Shown here: positions 1-8,161 of the stretch, in pieces
Position numbering within the stretch: position 1 is the first letter of the stretch
How the letters are laid out: every line of letters starts with the position of its first letter
NCBI GenBank assembly: GCA_945888435.1
Contig: CAMCZW010000015.1
Location: 1 to 42,773 of the forward strand
Direction of reading: 5' to 3'
Source: a bacterium UBP8_UBA817
GTDB lineage: Bacteria; Margulisbacteria; Marinamargulisbacteria; SXXA01; SICP01
DNA: 42,773 nt
Notes under the pieces: model-generated
What the model saw: the letters and a program-made list of their open reading frames with translations, nothing else
Told to the model about the DNA's origin: nothing
Database searches by the model: none
Position numbers and translations under genes: made by a program

Positions 1-213
1 ATGAATCTGGCCTTCTTTCTGATGTCTGTTTGATACCAACATCTTACTTGAAGGCCATTTCTCTTACCTACCCAAATTCAGAGCCTACCTGCCTTTTTCT
101 TGTGCTCAGTTTATACTTAACTTTTTTTGAAAAGACCGGACACTAGTGAGCTAAAATAAATGGTTGTTTTTTACTCAGCACAACTCTTTTAAGGGCTTCT
201 CCCCTATTTGGGT

Positions 214-219
214 TATAAT
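214..219 (+). promoter_or_regulatory. candidate -10 box of a possibly leaderless promoter
   Basis: A perfect TATAAT lies 7 nt before the in-frame ATG at 227. No Shine-Dalgarno sequence and no good -35 box are visible. A -10 box this close to the start would put the transcription start at or next to the ATG, the arrangement known for leaderless mRNAs. This is inference from spacing only; A/T-rich DNA gives such matches by chance. Confidence 0.35.
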
Positions 220-226
220 CCTTAAT

Positions 227-700
227 ATGAAACGTTTTGATATATTTTTTTTAAAAACCACTCGTCGGTTTCTGCTATTTTTTTTATTGCTGCTTCCCAA
301 GCTTTTCACTTTCATTGATGGTTTTTTCTCTTATGCCACCTATTTGATACTCCAAAGGCTATTTCCGCCGCGGTTTCCAGTACAAGGGCACTGTAAACAA
401 CGAGGCGTATGTTGCCGTAACATTGCGATTCAACTTTCTTCTGATTTTTGGAGATTTTCGATATTGAGACGACTTTCAATTAGATGGTATGAAGTTTTAT
501 ATAACTTTCATCTTAAGGGGGTTGATCTTGATACTAAGACGTTGCTTTTTAAATGTAACTATCTTAAAGATAATTTATGCAGTATCCATAAAACACGGCC
601 ATTTATTTGTAGACGATATCCTCAAACCAGCTTTTTCTCGACGAGACGCTTTTTACCCGGATGCGGGTATCATCAGAAAAAGGATACTATCCCCTCTTAA
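227..700 (+). CDS. YkgJ-type cysteine-cluster (zinc/iron-chelating) protein, membrane-anchored
   Basis: 157 aa from the ATG at 227; an in-frame TTG at 164 would add 21 residues but is less likely. The cysteines C56, C62-C63, C110, C118, C128 and C146 follow the YkgJ/UPF0153 pattern, with the typical segments CNYLKDNLCSIHKTRPFICR and GCGY near the end. The family is thought to bind zinc or an iron-sulfur cluster; its function is unknown. Two points are odd. A strongly hydrophobic segment at about residues 15-45 suggests membrane anchoring. The usual first motif CxxCGxCC reads CKQRGVCC, so one cysteine is replaced by Arg. It converges on serA, and the two stop codons overlap in one TTAA. The family call is sure; metal binding is inferred. 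Confidence 0.82.
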   Translation: MKRFDIFFLKTTRRFLLFFLLLLPKLFTFIDGFFSYATYLILQRLFPPRFPVQGHCKQRGVCCRNIAIQLSSDFWRFSILRRLSIRWYEVLYNFHLKGVDLDTKTLLFKCNYLKDNLCSIHKTRPFICRRYPQTSFFSTRRFLPGCGYHQKKDTIPS

Positions 701-1863
701 GTAATGCCGCGTAGGCGGATAATCCCTTCGATTGCAGACAATTGGGCCAACGCATCAGGGCTGAGGGCTTGATCAAGGTCTACGATCGTATACGCTAGCT
801 CACCACGGCTCTTATTCATCATCTCAGAGATATTAATGGACTGATCCGCTAATACTTTGGTGATTTGCCCTACCATGTTTGGGATATTTTTATGAATGAT
901 GGTTAATCTGACCGCTCCTGATCTTTCAAGAGAGGAATTTGGAAAATTAACTGAGTTTGTAATGTTTCCATTCAACAAGAAATCCTGAATTTGATCGGCT
1001 ACCATGATTGCACAATTCTCTTCAGCTTCATCGGTTGATGCGCCAAGATGTGGTGTGGCCCATACTTTGGAGTGTTTGACTGTTTTTTCTGTTGGGAAAT
1101 CACATAGATAAAGAGATAATTTTCCACTATCAAGTGCAGATAGGACGACATCTTCATCAACGATGAGGTCTCTTGCAAAGTTTAGAAGGACAGCGCCCTT
1201 TCTAAATTGATCTATATTCTCTTCATTAATTAAATTTCTGGTTTGATCCGTTAATGGCATGTGTAAGGTGACAAAGTCAGATTGTTGTAGCAACTGCTTT
1301 AAGCTTTCTGCAGGCTTCACGTTGCGTGATAGTCGCCATGCATTATGGACAGAAAGGAAGGGGTCGTACCCAATTACTTTCATGCCAAGCTCAGACGCTT
1401 CATTTGCAACTAGCATTCCGATTGCGCCAAGTCCGATAACCCCTAGAGTTCTATCGCGTAACTCATAGCCTTTAAATCGAGCTTTCTCTTTCTCAACCAA
1501 GTCTGGGATTTCTGCGCCTTTACCATCTAGAGATTTAACAAACTCTAGGCCTTCAATAATATTTCTTGCGCCAAGGAGTAAGCATGCGAGAAGTAATTCC
1601 TTTACCGCATTGGCATTGGCTCCTGGAGTGTTGAAAACAACAACACCTTTTTGAGTACAGTCTGCAACCTGAACATTATTTACGCCAGCGCCTGCACGGC
1701 CAATCGCGCATACAGAGGCTGCTAGAGTTTCCTCTTTAAGAGGATGGCTTCGCAAAATAATGGCATCTGGCTCAGCAATTGAATCAGATACCTGGATTTT
1801 TTCTTTATCTAGGCGATCTAATCCCTTTTTTGAGATTTTGTTATATGTTTTGACTGTAAACAT
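697..1863 (-). CDS. serA: D-3-phosphoglycerate dehydrogenase, short ACT-domain form
   Basis: 388 aa. It oxidises 3-phosphoglycerate to 3-phosphohydroxypyruvate, the first step of serine synthesis. Visible features are the substrate-loop motif GRAGAGVNN (residues 56-64), the Rossmann motif GLGAIG (144-149), D167 after the second strand (NAD rather than NADP preference), catalytic R231 and H272 in TPHLGAST, and a C-terminal ACT domain from about 318 that probably senses serine. The acid of the catalytic triad is probably E259. The length fits the short PGDH class that lacks the extra intervening domain. The gene is the last of the long minus-strand cluster, 16 nt after rpsI, with a weak Shine-Dalgarno. 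No terminator is visible before the convergent neighbour. Confidence 0.93.
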   Translation of the reverse strand: MFTVKTYNKISKKGLDRLDKEKIQVSDSIAEPDAIILRSHPLKEETLAASVCAIGRAGAGVNNVQVADCTQKGVVVFNTPGANANAVKELLLACLLLGARNIIEGLEFVKSLDGKGAEIPDLVEKEKARFKGYELRDRTLGVIGLGAIGMLVANEASELGMKVIGYDPFLSVHNAWRLSRNVKPAESLKQLLQQSDFVTLHMPLTDQTRNLINEENIDQFRKGAVLLNFARDLIVDEDVVLSALDSGKLSLYLCDFPTEKTVKHSKVWATPHLGASTDEAEENCAIMVADQIQDFLLNGNITNSVNFPNSSLERSGAVRLTIIHKNIPNMVGQITKVLADQSINISEMMNKSRGELAYTIVDLDQALSPDALAQLSAIEGIIRLRGIT

Positions 1864-1879
1864 TGACTCAAAACTCAGC

Positions 1880-2380
1880 TTAACGTTTTCTATACTGAAA
1901 GCCTTTTCTTGCTTTCTTACGTCCGTATTTTTTACGCTCTTTTACTCTTGGGTCACGTGTTAAATGGCCTTCTTCTTTTAGTTCTTTTCTAAATTCTGCA
2001 TTTAATTCTAGTAATGCTCTTGAAATCCCAAGTAGAGACGCGTCCGCTTGTCCAGAAATTCCGCCACCATATGTCGAAATAACAGTGTCGTATTTAGCAA
2101 GAACGCCAATGGTCTCAAATGGCTTTGTTAGCTTTCCATGATACTGAGGAATTGTGAAATAATCTTTTGAGTCTTTTCCATTGACATAGAAAGCGCCTTT
2201 TCCAGGAAATAACCATACTTTCGCAATCGCACTTTTTCTCTTACCTGTCCCATAAAATGCGCCCGAAGGGATCTTAGGAACTTCTACACTATTGTCTTTT
2301 TGCACTTTAGGAAGAGCTTTTGGCTTTTCAATCTTTACTTCTGCTGATGCTTTCTTTGTTGTCTTTGCTGCCGTTGCCAT
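1880..2380 (-). CDS. rpsI: 30S ribosomal protein S9 with N-terminal extension
   Basis: 166 aa, about 35-40 residues longer than usual S9. The core begins near residue 42 with FYGTGKRKSAIAKVW and ends with the conserved GRKKARKGFQYRKR tail, whose last Arg reaches the P-site tRNA. The first 40 residues are rich in Lys, Ala, Pro and Thr and look disordered. The ATG at 2380 is the only start that gives a sensible upstream context, 4 nt after rplM, the normal rplM-rpsI pair. The extension could contact rRNA or be partly spurious if a later start is used, but no good internal ATG is seen before the core. Confidence 0.96.
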   Translation of the reverse strand: MATAAKTTKKASAEVKIEKPKALPKVQKDNSVEVPKIPSGAFYGTGKRKSAIAKVWLFPGKGAFYVNGKDSKDYFTIPQYHGKLTKPFETIGVLAKYDTVISTYGGGISGQADASLLGISRALLELNAEFRKELKEEGHLTRDPRVKERKKYGRKKARKGFQYRKR

Positions 2381-2384
2381 TGTC

Positions 2385-2843
2385 CTATGCTCCTAATTTT
2401 GCGTTCGATAGTATGATAACTCTTGGATTTTGAGCTTCATGAGGATGTTCTGATCCATTATAAATTTTCACTTTATTAATAATGCTACGACCCATGATAT
2501 TTGAAGGGAGCATTCCTTTGACTGCCATTCTGATAATTTCACTGGCATCTTTCTCTAAACCTTGTTTAAGGTTCATTTCTTTTAATCCACCTGGGAACCC
2601 AGAGAATTTGTAATATTTTTTATCGGTGAGTTTTTTACCAGTTACTTTAATTTTTTCTGCATTAGTAACGATGACAAAGTCGCCCGTATCTGCAGAGGGT
2701 GCAAACGTAGGCTTATGCTTGCCTCTTAAGATTTTTGCAATCTCAGATGCTAGTCGGCCAAGGGTTTGGTCTGTAGCGTCCACTGTGAGCCATTCAGCTA
2801 CACATTCAGCTTGTTTTGGATAATACGATTTTTGGTCTTTCAT
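2385..2843 (-). CDS. rplM: 50S ribosomal protein L13
   Basis: 152 aa, close to the normal 142-150. It has the family signatures W(L/Y)[17 protein letters not shown] near residues 19-35, LRGKHKPTF, and the C-terminal GMLPSN and HEAQNP segments. L13 is an early assembly protein of the large subunit and in some bacteria represses its own operon. It is paired with rpsI (4-nt gap) and follows truA by 38 nt, the usual rplQ-truA-rplM-rpsI order. Confidence 0.98.
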   Translation of the reverse strand: MKDQKSYYPKQAECVAEWLTVDATDQTLGRLASEIAKILRGKHKPTFAPSADTGDFVIVTNAEKIKVTGKKLTDKKYYKFSGFPGGLKEMNLKQGLEKDASEIIRMAVKGMLPSNIMGRSIINKVKIYNGSEHPHEAQNPRVIILSNAKLGA

Positions 2844-2881
2844 TATAGAAGTCTCCTGTAAGTCGATTCTTGGATGCCTCG

Positions 2882-3643
2882 TTAGTACGTTACTAATGCG
2901 AGGTATAATCCATGCGGTTTTGCGGTAGTGTAATAAATTTTCTGATTATTTTCAATCATTGCCTTAATCTCTTCTATAGAATAGTGCCCTCTCATGATCT
3001 CAAATAAGGTTCCCATTACATTTCTTACCATATGATATAAGAAGCTGTCGGCCGTAATTGATAAGCGATAAATGGGGATATGAGCGGTTGTGAAAAAAGG
3101 ATGATACTCTGTTTGGATTAACTGAACATCTAAAATAGTTCTAATTGTTGATACTTGATTAGATCCTGTACTTCCGAAGTGTTTAAAATCTTTTTTTCCC
3201 AAAAGCAATGTATCAATTCCATCCACTCTCTTTAAATCACATGAGTAAGGAACTCTTGTAATGTAGTTTCTTAAAAAAACGGGTATTTGTTCTGTAGAAA
3301 AATAATAGTGATAGGTTCTTAGCTTTGCTGAAAATCTTGCGTGGAATTCTGAGGGGACACAGTCTACCTTTTCTACTCTTATATCTTTTTCAAGAGTACT
3401 ATTGAGGCCTCTGCACAATGCCGCTGCATCAATCGCAAACGGCGTATCCACATGTACAACTTGATTTAATGCATGAACTTTTGCATCGGTTCTTCCAGAA
3501 AAAACCGTTTCAAGATTTGTTTTAAATATTATTTTAAGAGCTTTTTCCAGTTCACCTTGAACTGTTCGACCTCTTGTTTGACGCTGTGATCCGAGATAGT
3601 CAGTGCCGTCGTAGGAAATATCTAAACGATATCTATTCAACAA
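2882..3643 (-). CDS. truA: tRNA pseudouridine(38-40) synthase TruA
   Basis: 253 aa. It converts uridines 38-40 of the tRNA anticodon stem to pseudouridine. The catalytic Asp is in [10 protein letters not shown], and the family motifs [16 protein letters not shown] at the N-terminus and [13 protein letters not shown] near residue 205 are clear. Its ATG lies inside the end of rplQ, an 11-nt overlap that suggests translational coupling. Confidence 0.97.
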   Translation of the reverse strand: MLNRYRLDISYDGTDYLGSQRQTRGRTVQGELEKALKIIFKTNLETVFSGRTDAKVHALNQVVHVDTPFAIDAAALCRGLNSTLEKDIRVEKVDCVPSEFHARFSAKLRTYHYYFSTEQIPVFLRNYITRVPYSCDLKRVDGIDTLLLGKKDFKHFGSTGSNQVSTIRTILDVQLIQTEYHPFFTTAHIPIYRLSITADSFLYHMVRNVMGTLFEIMRGHYSIEEIKAMIENNQKIYYTTAKPHGLYLALVTY

Positions 3644-3986
3644 ACTCTAATATGGATACAGGAGCCGCATCGCCTCTTCTAAAACCAGCCTTGATGATCC
3701 TAGTATATCCACCATTTCTTTGTGCATATGCAGGAGCAATCGTGTCAAATAATTCTTTGACTAAAGACTTGTCTTGGATTAAACGTAGCGCTAAACGTCT
3801 ATGATGTAACTCACCTTTTTTACCCAAAGTTACAAGTTTATCAGCCATTTTTTTGGCCTCTTTAGCCCTTGTATCTGTTGTTGTAATTTTTTTATGAGTG
3901 ATCAGAGATGTAACCAAGCTTTTTAATAAAGCTATTCTCTGGTCTGTTGGCTTACCTAATTTTGCATTACCTTTTTGGTGTCTCAT
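3633..3986 (-). CDS. rplQ: 50S ribosomal protein L17
   Basis: 117 aa, the usual bacterial length. It begins MRHQKGNAKLGKPTDQRIAL and carries the conserved LVTSLITHKKITTTDTRAKE stretch and the RNGGYTRIIKAGFRRGDAAP C-terminal motif. L17 sits near the peptide exit tunnel. It follows rpoA by 19 nt, as in the alpha operon of most bacteria. Confidence 0.98.
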   Translation of the reverse strand: MRHQKGNAKLGKPTDQRIALLKSLVTSLITHKKITTTDTRAKEAKKMADKLVTLGKKGELHHRRLALRLIQDKSLVKELFDTIAPAYAQRNGGYTRIIKAGFRRGDAAPVSILEFVE

Positions 3987-4005
3987 TCTGTTGAACCTCT
4001 TTTTA

Positions 4006-4950
4006 CTATTCCGAAGCGCCTTTTAAAGCTAAATTATAAACTTTTAGTTTATCATTAATTTCGTCTGCGCTTTTTTTGCCGAAATTTTTGATTTGTGTTA
4101 GTTCAGATAAATCTTTTTCAATCAGTTCCTGAACTGTTTCTATGCCCGCTCTTTTTAGACAGTTTGAAGATCTTGCTGATAATTCCAAGTCATCAATTGT
4201 TAAATTGAGAATTGATTTTGATTCAGCAGCTTCAGCTGATTTGATGTCAGCCGTTTCTTTCGCTTCTGGCTTTTCATTAAGCTTTTGGAATAATGCAAAC
4301 TTGGTGCATAGAATTTCAGAGGCTTGTTTTACTGCAGTTTCAGGAGAGATGCTTCCATTTGTCCAAACATCTAGAGTTAGGCTGTCATAATTCAACTCTT
4401 TACCTACTCGGATATCTTCAACAAGGTGATTAACTCGCACTACTGGAGAGTATGATGCATCAAGTGCAATTGAATGGATTGTTAAATCGCTTAAGTTAAC
4501 GGCTTCAGAAGGAACATAGCCTTCGCCATTTTCAATAATCATCGTCATTGCAAATGAACCGGCTTCTGACATTTCAGCAATATGCGCTTCTGGATTTAGG
4601 ATTTCAATTTCAGCATCAGTTTGAATATCTTTTGCTGTCACTTTTCCTTTTCCGTTGAAAATAATTTTAAGCTCTTTAGCTTGTGTTGTATGTCCTTTAA
4701 ATACAATCTGTTTTAAGTTACAGACGATATCTAATACATCCTCGACAACACCAGGAACTGCCGTAAACTCATGCTCAACGCCTTCAATTCTAATTGACGT
4801 AATTGCATGCCCAGATAAGGACGATAGCAATACGCGTCTTAGTGAGTTACCTAAAGTAACTCCCATTCCTCTTTTTAGAGGGGATGCAGTAAATCTTCCA
4901 TGATTTTCTTCAATTTGATCAAACTTGACCCAGGGTTGTGTCTTAGCCAC
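4006..4950 (-). CDS. rpoA: DNA-directed RNA polymerase subunit alpha
   Basis: 314 aa. The N-terminal dimerisation domain (about 1-230) includes GMGVTLGNSLRRVLLSSLSG, the helix that contacts beta and beta prime. A linker of about 20 residues leads to the C-terminal DNA/activator-binding domain (about 248-314) with the helix-hairpin-helix region IDDLELSARSSNCLKRAGI. The start is GTG at 4950 with GGAGG upstream. It follows rpsD by 22 nt in the alpha operon order rpsM-rpsK-rpsD-rpoA-rplQ. Confidence 0.98.
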   Translation of the reverse strand: MAKTQPWVKFDQIEENHGRFTASPLKRGMGVTLGNSLRRVLLSSLSGHAITSIRIEGVEHEFTAVPGVVEDVLDIVCNLKQIVFKGHTTQAKELKIIFNGKGKVTAKDIQTDAEIEILNPEAHIAEMSEAGSFAMTMIIENGEGYVPSEAVNLSDLTIHSIALDASYSPVVRVNHLVEDIRVGKELNYDSLTLDVWTNGSISPETAVKQASEILCTKFALFQKLNEKPEAKETADIKSAEAAESKSILNLTIDDLELSARSSNCLKRAGIETVQELIEKDLSELTQIKNFGKKSADEINDKLKVYNLALKGASE

Positions 4951-4972
4951 GGCTATTTCCTCCTAAATGACT

Positions 4973-5608
4973 CTATTGAGCGTAAAACTCAACGATTAAC
5001 TGTTCTTCGACTGGAACGTCTATATCTTCTCTTTGTGGCATCTGTGCAATTGTTATTGTTGCAGTTTTTGCATTAAAGTTAATCCAGCTTGCCAATGGTT
5101 TTTCAGCCAATGCTTCAATTCTTGCCTTAAAGTGATTTAGGCTTTTCGGCTTCACAATCACTTGATCCTGAGGGGAGAGTAATAAAGATGGAATTGTAAC
5201 CTTTCTTTCTCTTCCATTTTTAACCATTACAAAGTGAGCGTGTCTTACTAATTGTCTTGCTTCTTTTCTAGATGATGCAAGGCCACTTCGATAAACCACA
5301 TTGTCTATACGTCTCTCAAATAGAGTCAAAAGATTGTATCCTGTAATCCCTTTTTGCTTTGCAGCTAGGATATAATACCGTCTTGTCGCATTTTCAGTAA
5401 CGCCATAGAAAAATCTTAACTTTTGTTTTTCTCTAAGGCGGCGACCATACTCTGATAATTTCCGAGCAAAATTATGACCGGTGTGCCCTGGAGGAAATGC
5501 TCTTTTCTCCATCTCACATTTTGCAGTAAGACATTTAGCGCCTTTCAATAAAAGCTTTACGCCATTTCTTCTGCAAATCTTACAACTTGGACCACGATAT
5601 CTTCCCAT
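4973..5608 (-). CDS. rpsD: 30S ribosomal protein S4, zinc-binding (C+) type
   Basis: 211 aa. The N-terminus has a four-cysteine zinc site (C9, C12, C26, C31), so this is the C+ form. The S4 RNA-binding domain is at about 100-165 (FERRIDNVVYRSGLASSRKE). S4 nucleates 30S assembly and in enterobacteria represses the alpha operon; no S4 target structure could be recognised here. The ATG has a GGAGAAG Shine-Dalgarno. Confidence 0.98.
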   Translation of the reverse strand: MGRYRGPSCKICRRNGVKLLLKGAKCLTAKCEMEKRAFPPGHTGHNFARKLSEYGRRLREKQKLRFFYGVTENATRRYYILAAKQKGITGYNLLTLFERRIDNVVYRSGLASSRKEARQLVRHAHFVMVKNGRERKVTIPSLLLSPQDQVIVKPKSLNHFKARIEALAEKPLASWINFNAKTATITIAQMPQREDIDVPVEEQLIVEFYAQ

Positions 5609-5617
5609 TTTCTTCTC

Positions 5618-5998
5618 CTACACCCTTCGCCTTTTCTTTGGACGGCAACCGTTATGCGGTATTGGCGTTACGTCTTTTATACTTTCAACTTCTAATCCTG
5701 CAGCTTGAATTGCACGAATTGCTGTTTCTCTACCGGCGCCTGGCCCCTTAACGAAAACGTGTATCGATTTCATTCCAGATAATTCCATTGCTCTTTTAGC
5801 AGCCAATTCTCCGGCTTGCTGAGCTGCATATGGAGTCCCTTTTTTAGTCCCTTTAAATCCAACCATTCCAGTTGAGCAGGTTGAAACAATTTCACCCTTT
5901 TCATCTGTGATGGATATGATTGTATTGTTGAATGTTGAATTGACATGAGCAATTCCAACTAATACGCTTTTTTTCTTTTTTTTCTTCTTAAGTGCCAA
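5618..5998 (-). CDS. rpsK: 30S ribosomal protein S11
   Basis: 126 aa with the conserved [32 protein letters not shown] and [13 protein letters not shown] motifs. S11 lines the platform next to the E site. The start is TTG at 5998 with GGAGG upstream; it gives the expected length. The N-terminus has seven consecutive Lys codons made only of AAA and AAG, a possible slippage site, although the frame is intact. Confidence 0.97.
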   Translation of the reverse strand: MALKKKKKKKSVLVGIAHVNSTFNNTIISITDEKGEIVSTCSTGMVGFKGTKKGTPYAAQQAGELAAKRAMELSGMKSIHVFVKGPGAGRETAIRAIQAAGLEVESIKDVTPIPHNGCRPKKRRRV

Positions 5999-6023
5999 AA
6001 TATCCTCCAGTACTGCTAACTAA

Positions 6024-6398
6024 TTATTTAGTAACTTTTTTCTTACCCGCGACTGCAATTCTCTTACCACGCTTTGTTCTAGCGTTTGTATGTGTTCGTT
6101 GTCCATGGACAGGTAGTTTTTTTCGGTGCCTAGACCCTTTGTAGGATCCGATATCACTTAGCCGTCTGATATTCTGGCTAATCTGTCTTCGAAGGTCACC
6201 TTCGATTGGATATGCGCTAATTGCATCTCTTAATTTTAGAATTTCATCTTCAGTTAAGTCTTTAGCTCTTTTATCAGGATTTACACCTGTAGTGCCTAAA
6301 ATCAATTCAGATAGAGATGGGCCTATTCCGAATAGATAAGTCAATGCAATTACAATCCGTTTATTTTTTGGTAAATCTACCCCGCTGAGTCGTGCCAT
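6024..6398 (-). CDS. rpsM: 30S ribosomal protein S13
   Basis: 124 aa. The N-terminal [20 protein letters not shown], the helix-turn region YLFGIG and the basic C-terminal [14 protein letters not shown] tail are diagnostic. S13 contacts the 50S subunit and the P-site tRNA. It follows rpmJ by 12 nt, the standard infA-rpmJ-rpsM order. Confidence 0.98.
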   Translation of the reverse strand: MARLSGVDLPKNKRIVIALTYLFGIGPSLSELILGTTGVNPDKRAKDLTEDEILKLRDAISAYPIEGDLRRQISQNIRRLSDIGSYKGSRHRKKLPVHGQRTHTNARTKRGKRIAVAGKKKVTK

Positions 6399-6410
6399 TA
6401 AAGTATCCTC

Positions 6411-6524
6411 CTATCCTTGTCTTTGTTTATGTTTGGGATTTTTGCAAATTACCATTACTCGACCATGGCGTTTTATAGTTTTACAGTCTTTGCATATTTT
6501 TTTTACTGAAGCTCTTACTTTCAT
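6411..6524 (-). CDS. rpmJ: 50S ribosomal protein L36, zinc-binding (C+) type
   Basis: 37 codons from the ATG at 6524 to the TAG at 6411-6413, translated by eye. It reads [20 protein letters not shown] and continues to a basic C-terminus. C11, C14, C27 and H32 form the zinc ribbon, so this is the C+ form. Position between infA and rpsM is canonical. Confidence 0.97.
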   Translation of the reverse strand: MKVRASVKKICKDCKTIKRHGRVMVICKNPKHKQRQG

Positions 6525-6533
6525 TGTTAATCC

Positions 6534-6755
6534 CTACTTTCCACGATAAATAATACGACCCCGCGTTAAATCATACGGAGACAATTCGATCTTAACTACA
6601 TCCCCTAAAAGGATGCGAATATAGTGTTTTCTCATCTTTCCGGAGATATGGGCCAGAATTACTTGGCCGGTTTCCAACTCTACTCTAAACTGTGCATTTG
6701 GTAGTGACTCTAACACAATGCCAGATACTTCGATGATATTATCTTTTTTTCCCAT
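6534..6755 (-). CDS. infA: translation initiation factor IF-1
   Basis: 73 aa, a single OB-fold. The core motifs [33 protein letters not shown] and [10 protein letters not shown] match the family. IF-1 occupies the A site of the 30S subunit during initiation. It follows map by 10 nt and precedes rpmJ by 9 nt. Confidence 0.98.
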   Translation of the reverse strand: MGKKDNIIEVSGIVLESLPNAQFRVELETGQVILAHISGKMRKHYIRILLGDVVKIELSPYDLTRGRIIYRGK

Positions 6756-6765
6756 TATTTCTCAC

Positions 6766-7521
6766 TCAACATATGCTTGTCAATATTTCGGCGCCATCCT
6801 TAGTAATACAAATCGTATTTTCATAATGGGCAGACAATTTCTGATCGGCGGTAATTATAGTCCATTTGTCGCTCAATGTTAATACGTGATATGTTCCCAT
6901 ATTAATCATTGGCTCAATTGCGAACGTCATTCCTTCTTTTAACTTAATCCCTTTACCCTTAGTCCCATAATTAGGAATCAATGGGTCTTCATGTAATTTT
7001 TTTCCAATTCCGTGGCTACATAGATCTCTTACTACAGAAAACCCATGTGTTTCTGCATGAGTTTGTAGCGCAAATGCCATGTCTCCAATCGTATTTCCGG
7101 GTATTGCCTGTTCAATGGCCTTGTAAAAGCTTTCTTCAGTTATCTGGATCAGTTTCTCAACCTCTTTTGGTATCGGATCAATCCAAAAGGTTCTAGCGGC
7201 GTCTGAATGAAAGCCTTCAAAGTATACCCCGATATCAATACTGCCAATATCGCCAGGCATAAATCGTTTATCCGGATAAGGTATCCCGTGAACTACTTCT
7301 TCATTTTTTGAGATACAAGAGGAATATTTATATCCTTGATATCCTAAAAATGATGGAGTCGCATGGTGAGCTATTATTTCTTGATGAATTAAATCATCGA
7401 TCTCTTTTGCACTAATTCCAGGTTTAAATTGTTTTTCAACTACCTCAAACACTTTTGCAAGTATTTGACCCGATTTTTTCATCGATTCAATTTCTTGAGG
7501 TGTTTTAATTGAGATTGCCAT
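6766..7521 (-). CDS. map: methionine aminopeptidase, type I
   Basis: 251 aa. It removes the initiator Met from new proteins. The dinuclear metal site is recognisable: GSIDIGVYFEGFHSDAART supplies two Asp ligands, SHGIGKKLHEDP the His, and the two Glu ligands come from FAIEPMIN and HYENTICIT. No N-terminal SH3 or zinc-finger extension is present (type Ia). The ATG lies 17 nt inside the end of adk, so translation is probably coupled; the adk-map-infA order is common. Confidence 0.97.
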   Translation of the reverse strand: MAISIKTPQEIESMKKSGQILAKVFEVVEKQFKPGISAKEIDDLIHQEIIAHHATPSFLGYQGYKYSSCISKNEEVVHGIPYPDKRFMPGDIGSIDIGVYFEGFHSDAARTFWIDPIPKEVEKLIQITEESFYKAIEQAIPGNTIGDMAFALQTHAETHGFSVVRDLCSHGIGKKLHEDPLIPNYGTKGKGIKLKEGMTFAIEPMINMGTYHVLTLSDKWTIITADQKLSAHYENTICITKDGAEILTSIC

Positions 7522-8161
7522 TATTTAGTCCTTTCATAATATCGCTAAACACTTTTTCAGAATCTTGGTCTCCATTAATCGTGACAAGATTTTCTAAAAA
7601 AAACTCTACTAGGGGTGCAGTTAAAGACATGTACTCTTTATTTCGGGTTACTATTGTCTCGGGATTATCATCCTGACGCCGTTCTAAGGCTTCACCGCAC
7701 TCATCACATTGATTAAGATGCTTAGGCGGCTTAGACGTCGTATTATATACAGCCTTACACTTATTGCAGATTAGGCGGGTTAGCATCCTGGAAATTAGCA
7801 GGTCAACAGATACTTCAAGATATATGACCTGAACCTTTAGGTTAAATTTTCCAACAATATCTTTATTGAAAATATAAGCTTGCTCTAAGGTTCTTGGAAA
7901 ACCATCCAATATAAATCCTTTAGCATCTTGATTATCTTTTATCCATTCTTTAAATAATTGAACAATGAGTTCATCAGGAACTAATCTACCCTCTTTTAAA
8001 AAAGGTTCTATCTCTAACCCAATAGATGTTTGACCTTTAATTTGTGACCTGACAAGATCACCGGTTGAGACCGTCTGAAAACCGAGAAAACTTTTCAGTT
8101 TTTCTGTTTGACTCCCCTTCCCTGAACCTGGTGGTCCTAGAAGGATAATGCAGGGTTTCAT
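7505..8161 (-). CDS. adk: adenylate kinase with zinc-type LID domain
   Basis: 218 aa. It interconverts ATP + AMP and 2 ADP. The P-loop is GPPGSGKGS (residues 9-17), the AMP-binding segment is near TGDLVR, and DGFPRT is at about 86-91. The LID carries C132, C135, C152 and C155, the zinc-stabilised long form typical of Gram-positives and many candidate phyla. The start overlaps the secY stop as ATGA, so the genes are coupled. Confidence 0.98.
   Translation of the reverse strand: MKPCIILLGPPGSGKGSQTEKLKSFLGFQTVSTGDLVRSQIKGQTSIGLEIEPFLKEGRLVPDELIVQLFKEWIKDNQDAKGFILDGFPRTLEQAYIFNKDIVGKFNLKVQVIYLEVSVDLLISRMLTRLICNKCKAVYNTTSKPPKHLNQCDECGEALERRQDDNPETIVTRNKEYMSLTAPLVEFFLENLVTINGDQDSEKVFSDIMKGLNNGNLN

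Noticed and set aside
3-146. Plus-strand frame open from the window edge to a TAG at 144-146 (47 codons)
   Set aside because: Could be the end of an upstream gene, but the residues match nothing I recognise and the frame is too short to judge; no minus-strand gene is supported here either.
600-700. Terminator for serA in the 3' end of the convergent gene
   Set aside because: Short stems only: ACCCG/CGGGT is followed by an A-run in the serA direction, and the GGAT/ATCC stem before TTTTT is just 4 bp.
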